A DNA stretch of 26,635 nucleotides from a virus. The stretch lies in IMG/VR virus record IMGVR_UViG_3300038361_000138, positions 1 to 26,635 of that record, one strand, 5' to 3'. The notes beneath the pieces were generated by a model. It searched no databases, was not told where the DNA came from, and saw only the letters and a list, made by a program, of their open reading frames with translations. The position numbers were made by a program, and so were the translations under genes. This document shows, one piece after another, positions 9,092-16,549 of this stretch. Position 1 is the stretch's first letter. The number at the start of each line of letters is the position of its first letter.

Positions 9092-9790
9092 TTAATTAGA
9101 GCTACCTGCGGCTTCTTCAGATTGTTTTTCTATATTCTCTGCAATTTCTGCATTTTCTTCTTTTTCTTCAAATTCTTTTCGTGCTATATGCCCAACTTCT
9201 TCTACTTTCAAACCAGCTTCATCGATAACAACACCTCTTCTGATTTGACTTTCTTTTAGCATACTAGCGAAACTTTTAGAGTTTCCTTTAGCTTCTACAT
9301 TGAAACCTTCTTCATCAACGATAACCTTTTGGTTACCCCATGAGAAAACTCGTCCGCCTGTTTTTTCATCAAATATCCAAAAATCGTTCACTTTATCTAC
9401 ATGAATACCTTGAACTTTTTTAAGATAAAGTTTTGCGGCTGCTGATCTTAAATTGTCTATATCCATTTTGTCTCTTAACGGTATTTGTTTTATATCAAAT
9501 ATAGCAGCGAGATCTTGGATTTGATCTTCGGACATATGTAAAACATCTTTGCCCTTAATCTCAACTTTTTTATCTAAAACTTTAGACTCTCCGATTTTCA
9601 CTCTTGAGAAAAATTCTGGTGGATTGTCTAGTTTAAGAGCATGCTCTAAATATCTATGTGTTACTACTCCGGGCCAGTATTCTTCTCTTATGTTCGGAAT
9701 TTCTACATCACATTCAAAAGTTTTGAACTGTTTTTTCTCGCCATCTGGCGCGATATATTTTCCTGTTACTTTTAGTTGTATATAATTCAT
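9092..9790 (-). CDS. Unknown protein between scaffold and capsid genes (232 aa)
   Basis: The N-terminal third (LKVTGKYIAPDGEKKQFKTFECDVEIP) looks like beta strands. The middle has a basic helix around DNLRSAAAKLYLKK, and the last 35 residues are very Glu-rich (EEKEENAEIAENIEKQSEE) and probably coiled or disordered. The start overlaps the scaffold stop as TAATG, with GAGGAG upstream, so the two are probably translationally coupled. A role in head assembly is inferred from position. I do not recognise the family. Confidence 0.55.
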   Translation of the reverse strand: MNYIQLKVTGKYIAPDGEKKQFKTFECDVEIPNIREEYWPGVVTHRYLEHALKLDNPPEFFSRVKIGESKVLDKKVEIKGKDVLHMSEDQIQDLAAIFDIKQIPLRDKMDIDNLRSAAAKLYLKKVQGIHVDKVNDFWIFDEKTGGRVFSWGNQKVIVDEEGFNVEAKGNSKSFASMLKESQIRRGVVIDEAGLKVEEVGHIARKEFEEKEENAEIAENIEKQSEEAAGSSN

Positions 9791-10599
9791 TAGTTTGCTT
9801 CTCCTCTTTGTCTTTTTAAGTAAGCTTTCATTGTAACTTCTTTTTCGGCTTTTTTAGCCATATCTTTTTCGCCCATATAGTCTTGTACAAGTTTATTGTA
9901 GTCTGCTTGAACGAAAGTATCCTTTGCTTCAACATTACCATTTGTTTTAGTTTGGTCTACATTGGCTTTAGATAAAGGATCTATACCGTAAATTTTGGCA
10001 ATATTGTTAATCCATTTAACCATTTTAAAAACAGTTTCTTTTGGTTGGGTTTTAAGGGCTTCCCAATATTCTTTATCGCCATGTTTTTCGATATGTTCTT
10101 GTGCTTTACCAAGAGCTTCATCTGCTTTATCTTTTCCACCAAAAAATTCGTTAGCGGCTTTTTCAAATGCCTCTGGTGTATTTTTAGCAGCTTCAGCTTT
10201 TGCTAGTTCTTTAAATTGTTTAAACTGATGTTTTGATAAGTTAAGTTTATCTGCTGTATCGGTAAGACCTTTCTGTCTTTCTTCGGTATCGAAAACTTTC
10301 TTATCTTCATCGTCTATTGAATACTCAGCTGGTTTAAGTTTAGAATGAAATTCTGTAACTTCTTCATCACTTGCATCTTCGCCTGGTATTTTGTTTATTT
10401 CTTTTTTACCTATTGCTTGTTGTGCATTGTGTGTCTGCTCCCACAAGTCTTCGGTACTTTTTATATTCTTTGCCCATTCTTCACCTTGGTATGTTTCTGG
10501 AACTTCAAAACCATCTTCTGGTGGAGTAGGAGGAGTTGGAGGAGTTGGTGTTGGTTGTCCACCATCTTCCAAATTTTGATCTTCGTTATTTTCCGTCAT
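9790..10599 (-). CDS. Scaffolding protein (269 aa)
   Basis: The protein is highly charged, with a disordered acidic start, a Pro/Thr repeat at about residues 16-28 (PTPPTPPTPP), a long helical Lys/Glu/Ala-rich middle, and a basic C-terminal tail (KAYLKRQRGEAN). This composition and its place between portal and major capsid gene fit a podoviral scaffold, which is needed for procapsid assembly and is absent from mature virions. The basic C-terminal tail resembles the coat-binding end of other scaffolds. EEWAKNIKSTEDLW near residue 40 matches the 'wa.ni.d.e.L.....ag' type of segment common in such proteins. The start has GAGGAAT upstream. Confidence 0.75.
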   Translation of the reverse strand: MTENNEDQNLEDGGQPTPTPPTPPTPPEDGFEVPETYQGEEWAKNIKSTEDLWEQTHNAQQAIGKKEINKIPGEDASDEEVTEFHSKLKPAEYSIDDEDKKVFDTEERQKGLTDTADKLNLSKHQFKQFKELAKAEAAKNTPEAFEKAANEFFGGKDKADEALGKAQEHIEKHGDKEYWEALKTQPKETVFKMVKWINNIAKIYGIDPLSKANVDQTKTNGNVEAKDTFVQADYNKLVQDYMGEKDMAKKAEKEVTMKAYLKRQRGEAN

Positions 10600-10602
10600 C
10601 TT

Positions 10603-10896
10603 TTATTCCTCTTCTTTTTCTTTTGGTCTTTCAACTTGTATTAACAAGCTGTTGCTCATCAACGGTCTTATCATGTTTATATACAAACCGCGTAAAGCGT
10701 CTCTCTCTATTATATCATTACTAGTCAAGTCTTGTTCTCTATCTGTTTCTGCCATGTGAGTATTTAAGTATAGTAATTTAAGAAAATCCACAAATGCTGC
10801 ATGGTCTTGAAGCGCTACAAATTTTTTCTTAAACAAGTCTCTTAACTCTGCAATGTTCTTTTTTTTTTCATTAACCTTGGTTTCTGGCTTTAGCAT
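10603..10896 (-). CDS. Unknown small protein between portal and scaffold (97 aa)
   Basis: A charged helical protein with a Lys-rich start, a helix FVALQDHAAFVDFLKLLYLN and a Glu/Lys tail (RPKEKEEE). It overlaps the end of the portal gene by 26 bp and has GGAAAGG upstream. Codons 10-13 lie in a run of ten A residues just after the portal stop, a possible slippage site. It is probably a minor head or assembly factor by position. I do not recognise it. Confidence 0.55.
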   Translation of the reverse strand: MLKPETKVNEKKKNIAELRDLFKKKFVALQDHAAFVDFLKLLYLNTHMAETDREQDLTSNDIIERDALRGLYINMIRPLMSNSLLIQVERPKEKEEE

Positions 10897-12559
10897 CGTT
10901 TACCTTTCCTTGTGCTTTATTTTTATCCGTATCACTTTCTACATTAGCAAGTTCTGTACCTTGTGCGATAGCTTGATTTTTCTTTAACTGGTCTACTGCA
11001 TCTTCATAAGTATTATCGTCGACAACTAAATTCTCTTGTGGGTTCAAAATCTTATTAACATAGTTTATAGATTTTTTAACATCTTTTGCTTCTACTGCTT
11101 CTGGTTTTAACTGTGCTAGTCCACCTATATATTGGTCCAACGACATGACAGTATTAAGTCTTTCTGCATTTTCTATTCTTGTTATTTCGTTATTATATTG
11201 GACTGTATACCAAGGTCTATTTTTTTTAATTAGTTCTTGAATTTCTTGTGGTACATTTTGAATAAGTTCTGCCTGCATAATATGCCAGACAAAAAGATCT
11301 GTTGTTGGAGTATATAGATCATTTTTCATTTGTGTACTTTGGCCCATGATACTATTTGCTCTTATCATATAAGCTCTATTTATTTCTGTTGCGGTTTTTT
11401 CTGTTTGGCTTGTAAGATCTAAAAGCGCATCGAGTTTATAGGCCCTCATAATTTCGCCTTTAAGTTCTGGGATCAAAATCTGAACTATTCCGCTAATATC
11501 CTGTACATCGGTTATTCTTTGGGGTATAGGATTTTCTATACCGGTAATAGAGTTCAAAACATTTATTGCCTTGGCGCTTACATCTAAAATATTACCATTA
11601 TTCAAAACGCCTTGATATACTGCCATAGCTGGGCTTAAACTTTTATCTATTGCGTTCATCATTTGTTCTTTAGCATAGTTAAGTTGCAGGATAGTAGAGA
11701 GCATATCGAAAGTTGCTGATCTACCGTACATATCACCTGCTTGTTTATTTATTCTTAAAAACGGGATTGGGAAATGTTTTTTATAATAGTCTGTATGGAA
11801 GACTTCTTCTTTGTCCATATCGAACCATACACCTACATATTTTGCAGAGCCGATACCTTCTTTTGCATCTGGCACAAAGGTTCCATAAATTTTTGATGGT
11901 AGGATAAGATTTTCTAATTTAACTTTTTCGGCAAGTTTATTTTCTTGGATCATTTTCTGCCAAGCTTCTGGAAGACCTTCTCTTCCGAATGTAGCAACTA
12001 CTTCTTGAAGTGTCCATCTATACTGCATACCTAGTGTATTAACTTTTCCATTTTTACCTTCACCGACATAACAACTTTCCACACCATAAGATTTACATTC
12101 ACATAAATTCGTATCGGGATTACCATAATCTGGGTTCTTAAAAACACCATTACCACCGTTACCATAAGTTTGGTTAGAATGACCTGCTGTTTTCAAGAAT
12201 GTTGATAAATTTGTATCTTCGTGGTTCATTTGGAATAGAGTTTCGTAGGTAAGTTCTGTAAAGAAATCTGTTATTTCTTTTGTTCTTTTTAAATTGTGGA
12301 TTGGTTTTAGTGTTATCGCATTTTGGCCCGTACCCCATATAATGCCATGAAAGCTATCTGCTGCTTGGCTTGTAGCCAAACTAACGGTATTATCGACGAC
12401 ATCTATGTCTTGTCGTTCACCGCCTGTATAGTTAAAGGCCTCATCTGCACGAACCCCGACCTTAACAAATTGTCTTATTTTACCCCAAGAGCCGAACCAT
12501 TGCGCTCTTATACTTTTCAAGTTATCTTTATAATTTTTAACATTTGGATTTAATTTCAT
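10871..12559 (-). CDS. Portal (head-tail connector) protein, T7-type (562 aa)
   Basis: Its size and features match podoviral head-to-tail connecting proteins. The N-terminus (VVDNTVSLATSQAADSFHGIIWG) resembles the 'a...a...LAs.l...l.p...Wf' helix of that family. The middle carries YGNGGNGVFKNPD and TLGMQYRWTLQEVV, where connectors have the 'v...r..tl.qai.fG' segment. Further on are IPFLRINKQAGDMYGRS ('R......eYGRSp') and LLDLTSQTEKTATEINRA ('.....TAtEv..r') with a downstream NRPWY. The dodecameric ring forms the DNA channel. The C-terminus is Asn/Asp/Lys-rich and disordered. The start has AAGGAA upstream. It lies downstream of the terminase, GNAT and small membrane protein genes. Confidence 0.85.
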   Translation of the reverse strand: MKLNPNVKNYKDNLKSIRAQWFGSWGKIRQFVKVGVRADEAFNYTGGERQDIDVVDNTVSLATSQAADSFHGIIWGTGQNAITLKPIHNLKRTKEITDFFTELTYETLFQMNHEDTNLSTFLKTAGHSNQTYGNGGNGVFKNPDYGNPDTNLCECKSYGVESCYVGEGKNGKVNTLGMQYRWTLQEVVATFGREGLPEAWQKMIQENKLAEKVKLENLILPSKIYGTFVPDAKEGIGSAKYVGVWFDMDKEEVFHTDYYKKHFPIPFLRINKQAGDMYGRSATFDMLSTILQLNYAKEQMMNAIDKSLSPAMAVYQGVLNNGNILDVSAKAINVLNSITGIENPIPQRITDVQDISGIVQILIPELKGEIMRAYKLDALLDLTSQTEKTATEINRAYMIRANSIMGQSTQMKNDLYTPTTDLFVWHIMQAELIQNVPQEIQELIKKNRPWYTVQYNNEITRIENAERLNTVMSLDQYIGGLAQLKPEAVEAKDVKKSINYVNKILNPQENLVVDDNTYEDAVDQLKKNQAIAQGTELANVESDTDKNKAQGKVNDAKARNQG

Positions 12560-12570
12560 TTTGTGGTTCC

Positions 12571-12822
12571 TTAATTAGCAAAAATATTTTGTACTTCTTG
12601 ACCAGCTGCTCCGCCCGATGTACCGAAAAGACTTTCTGAGAATGCCTTTCGTTTTTTTCTTAAATCTTCTTGTGCTAAAAGTGCATCTTGACTTTCTTTT
12701 ACTTGTCTATCGTATTTACCTTGTGCATCTTTTCGTTTTTTTCTTGCAGAGACTGCTTGTGCGACCCCTACTCCGGCGCTTATTACACCGCTTATTGCTA
12801 AAATTGGTAGTGCTAATGGCAT
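12571..12822 (-). CDS. Small membrane-anchored virion protein candidate (83 aa)
   Basis: The first 25 residues form one hydrophobic Ala/Gly/Val-rich segment (LPILAISGVISAGVGVAQAV), followed by a basic helical stretch (SARKKRKDAQGKYDRQ) and a Gly/Ala-rich tail. The start has a strong AAGGAG site. Short proteins of this kind lie just upstream of the portal in many podoviruses, and T7 gp7.3, a virion protein, is in the same place. That parallel is positional only, and a single-span holin-like protein remains possible. Confidence 0.5.
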   Translation of the reverse strand: MPLALPILAISGVISAGVGVAQAVSARKKRKDAQGKYDRQVKESQDALLAQEDLRKKRKAFSESLFGTSGGAAGQEVQNIFAN

Positions 12823-12823
12823 T

Positions 12824-13249
12824 TTAGATCTCCTTCGAAAACTGTTTTCCTACTTGGTTAAATTTTTCCACTTTATAAAATCCGTCGAGTTGTTCGTCTT
12901 TGCTGTGCATTTCGAGTTCTTGCACTTCATTTTCTTTACACCTTTTAACAAATCTTTCATAAAGTCCTAATCCGCAACCTCTATTTTCTTTATCTACATA
13001 CCAATGTTCTTCTACACCTTTTATTTTACTTGTAAATGGATCGTATACTATAAAAAAAGTAAATATTCCTATTATTTTATTATCTTTTACGGCGATAAAC
13101 AGATGGTAGAGTTCAGAATTTTGCATTGCAATTACATGGTTATATGCGGCTTCTATGTCGATACCACCGAGATCAGAGTTATATCTATGCAATAGATCTT
13201 TGAACTCTTTTTTTAAACCTTCGAGTGTATCTTTATAAATTATGCCCAT
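12824..13249 (-). CDS. GNAT-family N-acetyltransferase (141 aa)
   Basis: The predicted fold order fits GNAT: an N-terminal helix pair, a strand pair around YHLFIAVKDNKIIGIFTFFIV (residues 48-68), a strand VEEHWYVDKENRG, then motif A as RGCGLG (residues 90-95) at the start of the acetyl-CoA-binding helix LYERFVKRC, and a further strand ELEMHS. The protein would transfer an acetyl group from acetyl-CoA; the substrate is unknown. It overlaps the large terminase gene by 10 bp. GNAT genes beside the terminase occur in many podoviruses and may modify virion or host proteins. The family call rests on motif A and strand order. Confidence 0.72.
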   Translation of the reverse strand: MGIIYKDTLEGLKKEFKDLLHRYNSDLGGIDIEAAYNHVIAMQNSELYHLFIAVKDNKIIGIFTFFIVYDPFTSKIKGVEEHWYVDKENRGCGLGLYERFVKRCKENEVQELEMHSKDEQLDGFYKVEKFNQVGKQFSKEI

Positions 13250-14796
13250 ATTCTTGTACTCTTATCTTTAATTTTCATAGGTCCGTCTTCATCTTCGTAC
13301 GAACTTATACTAGAAAGGATACCACCATCTTCGGCAAAAGTCAATACCCCGCTGTCTGTATAGTCGGTAGATTTACCATTATTCATTAATTTTATTTTTT
13401 CTTTTGGGATCATTTTCAGTTTACCGCTGCTCTGCACGACTTCCATAGCTGGAAGCACACAGACTTCACGAACAAACTCTTTATTATTTGGGATAGAGAC
13501 CCCGCCTTCTTGTTCGAACCAAGCTTTAAAACGACCGTACATTTCTGCTCTTTTGTTCATATACATAAGCGGATCGTCAGCGCTCATCCCGAACTGTACT
13601 GCTCGAACTACATGGCCTAAGCCCATTTCTCGTAACCGGTCTGCTAGTGCTGCGCCGTACGCATAATCGATATAAAATCTGTCTAAACCGTGTTTTTTTA
13701 TTAAATTGCTAACGATACCACATTTTTCCATATCGCGTAATATTTTTGGAATTTCTATAACTTTAAAAATAATCCTTCCATTTCTTAAAACGATGACATC
13801 TCTATCTTTCCCGCCGCCACTTGGATCGAGCGCTCCGACTTTTACATTGGTACCTGGCAACAGATGTTTTCCGACACTTCTATGCACTAAATTTGCATTT
13901 AGTAGACTTCCTTCGATATTTAAGAATGCTTCATCCGAATTTGAAGGATATTCTTGTTTAAAAAGCTCAACATTACCTTGAAGTTCACTAATTTTTCGGC
14001 GACGCCATAAAAGTTGGCCTTTATCGAGTTTATAGAGCTTTACAAGCCCTTCTTCTTCTTCTGTAATATCAAAATCGTCGAAGTTTGATGCTCGATAGTC
14101 GTCATGCCAGAACCAAGGCAAGAAAATAGTGTGCCATTCTTTATCGTCTTCATCGTTGCTAAATCCTTTTTGAACATAGTCGTAAAAGATACCGGACCGA
14201 CCATTTGCGGTACTTTCGAATATCATTTCGCTATTTTCGGCTGGAACTGTCTGGAAGAGACCCGTTTTTATCTCGATTTCGTTATTTGGCTCGAAAAACG
14301 CCATTTCTGAGGTTTGAAGATAATTATTTGTGCCACCACGCGCGATAGTAGACGATTTTGCGCTACCAGTCCGGATCCAACTATCTGTATCGAAAACAAG
14401 TTCACTTTCGTTGCTCTTTGTGATCCCGGGCCGTGGCATCCAAGACGGTATATTTTCGTCATACCGCTTCACCATTCCGAACAAATTTGCCGTACTATCA
14501 TCCTTTTCGCAAATTAAATAGTAGTTTTTTCCCGGCTGAAAAAAGACCTTATGATACATCCGTGCAGCTATATATGTAGAAATCCCGAATTGCCGCGCCT
14601 TCAATATAGAAACCCGCACATTCCCGAAATTTTTTCGCTTATGATCCTCTATACATTTGTGAACATATCGCTGACCCTTGTTCATATCGAACGGGATCAA
14701 ACCCTTATCCTTACTCTTTATCTTTAAACAATTTAAAGCAAAATACTCGAAATCGTTTTTTAACCTGTCAAAATGCTGCCTTTCCTGCTCGTTCAT
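13240..14796 (-). CDS. terL: Terminase large subunit (518 aa)
   Basis: ATP-driven DNA packaging motor and nuclease. Numbering from the ATG at 14796: a deviant Walker A KARQFGIST at residues 66-74, a Walker B-like segment LQTSEMAFF with the acidic residue at 164, and a coupling motif STANG at 196-200. The nuclease half has LDPSGGGKDRD with Asp324, FYIDYAYGA with Asp377, and YTDSG with Asp481. These three acidic residues fit the RNase H-like terminase nuclease. I chose the ATG at 14796 over the in-frame TTG at 14808, because GGAG lies between them at proper spacing for the ATG. The gene follows a 23-residue ORF and a possible 10-codon leader whose TGA overlaps this ATG. Confidence 0.93.
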   Translation of the reverse strand: MNEQERQHFDRLKNDFEYFALNCLKIKSKDKGLIPFDMNKGQRYVHKCIEDHKRKNFGNVRVSILKARQFGISTYIAARMYHKVFFQPGKNYYLICEKDDSTANLFGMVKRYDENIPSWMPRPGITKSNESELVFDTDSWIRTGSAKSSTIARGGTNNYLQTSEMAFFEPNNEIEIKTGLFQTVPAENSEMIFESTANGRSGIFYDYVQKGFSNDEDDKEWHTIFLPWFWHDDYRASNFDDFDITEEEEGLVKLYKLDKGQLLWRRRKISELQGNVELFKQEYPSNSDEAFLNIEGSLLNANLVHRSVGKHLLPGTNVKVGALDPSGGGKDRDVIVLRNGRIIFKVIEIPKILRDMEKCGIVSNLIKKHGLDRFYIDYAYGAALADRLREMGLGHVVRAVQFGMSADDPLMYMNKRAEMYGRFKAWFEQEGGVSIPNNKEFVREVCVLPAMEVVQSSGKLKMIPKEKIKLMNNGKSTDYTDSGVLTFAEDGGILSSISSYEDEDGPMKIKDKSTRIWA

Positions 14797-14825
14797 ATAG
14801 AACTCCAAAATTTATTTTGAGGCAT
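14793..14825 (-). other. Possible 10-codon leader ORF coupled to the large terminase
   Basis: The frame MPQNKFWSSI starts at an ATG preceded by TGAGG and ends in a TGA that overlaps the large terminase ATG (ATGA). The internal GGAG serves the terminase start. Such a mini-ORF could couple terminase translation to upstream ribosome flow. It may also be chance, since it is only 10 codons. Confidence 0.25.
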
Positions 14826-14830
14826 AGACC

Positions 14831-14902
14831 TCACTTTTCTAAAATACCGAAAATTATAGCAAAAATTATAGCACTAATGTATATCCCTATGATCGTTCCC
14901 AT
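14831..14902 (-). CDS. Tiny single-span membrane peptide (23 aa)
   Basis: The frame encodes MGTIIGIYISAIIFAIIFGI followed by LEK. It is almost entirely one transmembrane helix with a charged C-terminus. It has a good ribosome binding site (GGAG and AAGGA upstream of the ATG) and lies directly ahead of the large terminase gene. Small hydrophobic ORFs of this size are common in phages, but no function can be assigned. Confidence 0.45.
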   Translation of the reverse strand: MGTIIGIYISAIIFAIIFGILEK

Positions 14903-15106
14903 CTTCCTTCTCCACTTTTTTTAATCCTCATTTTTGTGAGAAATTCTGTGAGGGAGTAGTGTGTGGTGTCGCGGTGCTGTGAGTAGCCCTCCCCACCCCT
15001 TGATACAGAAAAGAATTCTTATCCCTTTGGTTTTTTTAAACACTCATAGTGTGCAATGTATCTGCTCTGCTCTGTAATGCCCGTAAAACAATGAGTATTT
15101 TAGGGC
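14903..15106. other. GC-rich noncoding spacer between the first HNH and large terminase genes
   Basis: No gene is seen in this 204-bp stretch. Part of it (about 14945-15000) is much richer in G and C than its surroundings. It has CTGTGAG twice, at 14947 and 14978. A possible GAGGG/CCCTC stem lies at 14951-14955 with 14988-14992. On the minus strand there is a G-rich run of three G-tracts (14988-15000). The palindrome AAGAATTCTT lies near 15011-15020. It may hold a packaging signal or be part of a homing insertion with the HNH gene. Neither is shown. Confidence 0.35.
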
Positions 15107-15448
15107 TTATCTCTTTTTATGATGCCGCTTCATATGCTCTTGCCAACTCAACACCTCAAGGTTATCAATGCTATTGTTTAGCTTGTTATGGTCTATATGG
15201 TGTACGCTGTGTCCTTTAGGTATCACAATATCGTTATTAAGCACAACCAATCTATGAGTATAACACTTAAAACCTTTATGCTCTATGTACTCATAACCTC
15301 TTTCACAAATATGACGACTGCCATTTAATAGCATATCAGACACTAAATGATTTGGTGGATACTTGCTAGCAATATGTTGTCCCTTTCGTTTCTTCTTCTC
15401 ATAATAGAGAACAACCGATTTATCTGCATTTATCCTTATTTTTAACAT
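15107..15448 (-). CDS. HNH endonuclease, homing type (113 aa)
   Basis: The C-terminal half has the HNH_3-type pattern: THRLVVLNN, then GHSVHHIDHNKLNN (His83-His84 and Asn at 91-92), then IDNLEVLSWQEHMKRHH. The metal-binding His and Asn residues are intact, so it is probably active. The N-terminus has a YEKKKRKGQHIASKY stretch that may contact DNA. Free-standing HNH genes next to a terminase are either mobile homing endonucleases or, in some phages, nucleases that help packaging. It lies between small and large terminase genes, separated from both by about 200 bp of noncoding DNA, more like an insertion than an operon member. No SD close to the ATG is as strong as in its neighbours; AAAAGG lies 12-15 nt upstream. 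Confidence 0.8.
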   Translation of the reverse strand: MLKIRINADKSVVLYYEKKKRKGQHIASKYPPNHLVSDMLLNGSRHICERGYEYIEHKGFKCYTHRLVVLNNDIVIPKGHSVHHIDHNKLNNSIDNLEVLSWQEHMKRHHKKR

Positions 15449-15654
15449 AAAAACTAATCCTTTTCAAAAAGTTATCCCAGCGGTGGGAGATGTTGCCTTT
15501 TATCCTCTGAGCCACAAAAACACAAAGACCTTGAAAACACCTTAAATTTACATTAGATAAACACACAATATAACCAAATAACACTCATAAAGCACCAAAT
15601 ACTGCTCTTTTAAGCCCTCATAATCACTCTACCCATACCATAGCATACCTATAA

Positions 15655-16308
15655 TCAATCTCGTTGATGCGTGTCTACTGCTGGGGCTTCAATAACCTCT
15701 CTTTTCTTGGGTTCTTTCAACATATCAATAAAATTAACTGCCTTGACATCGTGTATGTGTACGCTCCCTGCCTTTTTCTCTGCATACTGTTTATTAAATA
15801 TGCCTGCAAGCATCTTCATACAATGACATAGAACATTTACGGCGTTTGTCTTAGCGTGCAACTGCTTAGGGTCAAAACCTTGCGGGTTCAAAGCGTCCTC
15901 TCTCAAAGAATTAACCAATTCGTTCATATTATCAATTAAAACATTTGCTCGTATCTCGGTTATTCCATCAACAAGTGAGGCAAACTCGGGACTAATCTCC
16001 TTCAATTTATAAAAACAATAAACTGGAATGTCGTTATCCTTCATAATCGTTAAGATAGACTTAGAGCCGTCAACATAGTCTTGACTAATAGAAGCAATTA
16101 CCTTTTTATCAACTAATTTCATAACCTTAGGGGTAGCCATAAAATTAGGGTTAATTATAAATGGTGCGGTCTCTTGGCTGATATCTAATGTTGTGATTAA
16201 ACCTTTTTCAACTTCTTGTTTGTTGGGTTGTTGTGTGTTATCTTGTGCCTTTGTTGGCATTGTGGGTTGTGTTGTAAGCACACCTTTTTCTTTATTTTCT
16301 GTACTCAT
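15655..16308 (-). CDS. terS: Terminase small subunit (217 aa)
   Basis: DNA-recognition subunit of the packaging motor. Residues about 80-105 (DGSKSILTIMKDNDIPVYCFYK) form the helix-turn-helix expected where a terS has 'GkSlrxIcxxxgxpxxTvxxW'. It is followed by SPEFASLVDGITEIRANVLIDNM, equivalent to the conserved 'peF...YarArexxAd' helix, and then a helical oligomerisation region ending NKQYAEKK. The first 50 residues are polar and disordered. I chose the ATG at 16308 (MSTENKEKG). No Shine-Dalgarno precedes it, but an extended -10 box lies 7 bp upstream, so the message may be leaderless. It is the first gene of the leftward block. Confidence 0.75.
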   Translation of the reverse strand: MSTENKEKGVLTTQPTMPTKAQDNTQQPNKQEVEKGLITTLDISQETAPFIINPNFMATPKVMKLVDKKVIASISQDYVDGSKSILTIMKDNDIPVYCFYKLKEISPEFASLVDGITEIRANVLIDNMNELVNSLREDALNPQGFDPKQLHAKTNAVNVLCHCMKMLAGIFNKQYAEKKAGSVHIHDVKAVNFIDMLKEPKKREVIEAPAVDTHQRD

Positions 16309-16314
16309 AAAAAC

Positions 16315-16343
16315 ATTATAGCACATAAAAACAAGCCCGAACA
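16315..16343 (-). promoter_or_regulatory. Leftward promoter for the packaging/virion block
   Basis: On the minus strand TGC-TATAAT forms an extended -10 element (TATAAT at 16315-16320). A weak TTGTTC-type -35 lies 18 bp upstream. The expected start of transcription falls at or a base or two before the terS ATG at 16308. A stronger -10 than -35 suggests dependence on a phage activator. Confidence 0.5.
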
Positions 16344-16358
16344 AATACATATAATCGC

Positions 16359-16386
16359 TATGATACGACCTTATCAAATATGATAC
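16359..16386. repeat. Operator-like repeats in the divergent control region
   Basis: TATGATAC occurs twice, at 16359-16366 and 16379-16386, exactly 20 bp apart, which is about two helical turns. An inverted repeat TGATA/TATCA with a 6-bp spacer lies at 16361-16376. It sits just upstream of the leftward promoter's -35 and far from the rightward promoter. Such spacing fits a dimeric regulator that activates or represses the leftward promoter. The function is inferred. Confidence 0.45.
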
Positions 16387-16463
16387 ACCTTTTATTTATT
16401 TACCTTTTTACCTTTTTTTAATAAAACCACAACAAACAACAACAACTATTTTAAACTATTTTA
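16387..16463. repeat. T-rich ACCTTTT repeats, CAA repeats and a tandem 10-mer
   Basis: This part of the control region has three ACCTTTT-type units at about 16387-16420, a CAA-rich stretch at about 16427-16446, and a perfect tandem copy of AACTATTTTA at 16444-16453 and 16454-16463. These may be protein-binding or curved-DNA elements. No gene is seen between 16309 and 16579. Confidence 0.4.
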
Positions 16464-16496
16464 TCCCCGACAAACTAAAATAAATGAATAAAACAC

Positions 16497-16526
16497 TTGA
16501 CAGATTAGGGAAATAAGTATTATAAT
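16497..16526 (+). promoter_or_regulatory. Rightward early promoter, near-consensus sigma-70
   Basis: A perfect TTGACA (16497-16502) and a perfect TATAAT (16521-16526) are 18 bp apart. It is the best promoter in the window and lies 53 bp upstream of the first rightward gene. It probably drives early genes by host RNA polymerase as soon as DNA enters. Confidence 0.85.
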
Positions 16527-16530
16527 ATCG

Positions 16531-16549
16531 TAGGTAATAAAAACACCTA
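16531..16549 (+). promoter_or_regulatory. Inverted repeat at the early transcript start
   Basis: TAGGT and ACCTA are separated by 9 nt just downstream of the -10 box, covering the expected start of transcription. It may be an operator that represses the early promoter, or a small hairpin at the 5' end of the message. Confidence 0.35.

Noticed and set aside
10345-10724. Overlapping plus-strand frames opposite the scaffold gene
   Set aside because: They are shadows of the charged, repetitive scaffold gene, with hydrophobic or Gly/Val repeats mirroring its Pro/Thr and Lys/Glu codons.
14797-14808. Longer large terminase start at TTG 14808
   Set aside because: The GGAG between the TTG and the ATG is correctly spaced only for the ATG at 14796.
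15005-15035. AAGAATTCTT palindrome and T-run as an intrinsic terminator
   Set aside because: The stem is weak and AT-only, the T-run lies on the plus strand where no transcript is expected, and it is not next to the stem.
15449-15540. tRNA-like D-arm word (GGCTCAGAGGATA) on the minus strand upstream of the first HNH gene
   Set aside because: It resembles a D-arm, and a TCCCA/TGGGA hairpin follows, but there is no acceptor pairing and no T-arm, so I could not build a tRNA-like fold. It is interesting only as a parallel to the element at 18275.
16309-16377. Longer small terminase start up to TTG 16377
   Set aside because: It would translate through the -10 promoter box, has no ribosome binding site, and adds a hydrophobic stretch unlike terS proteins.
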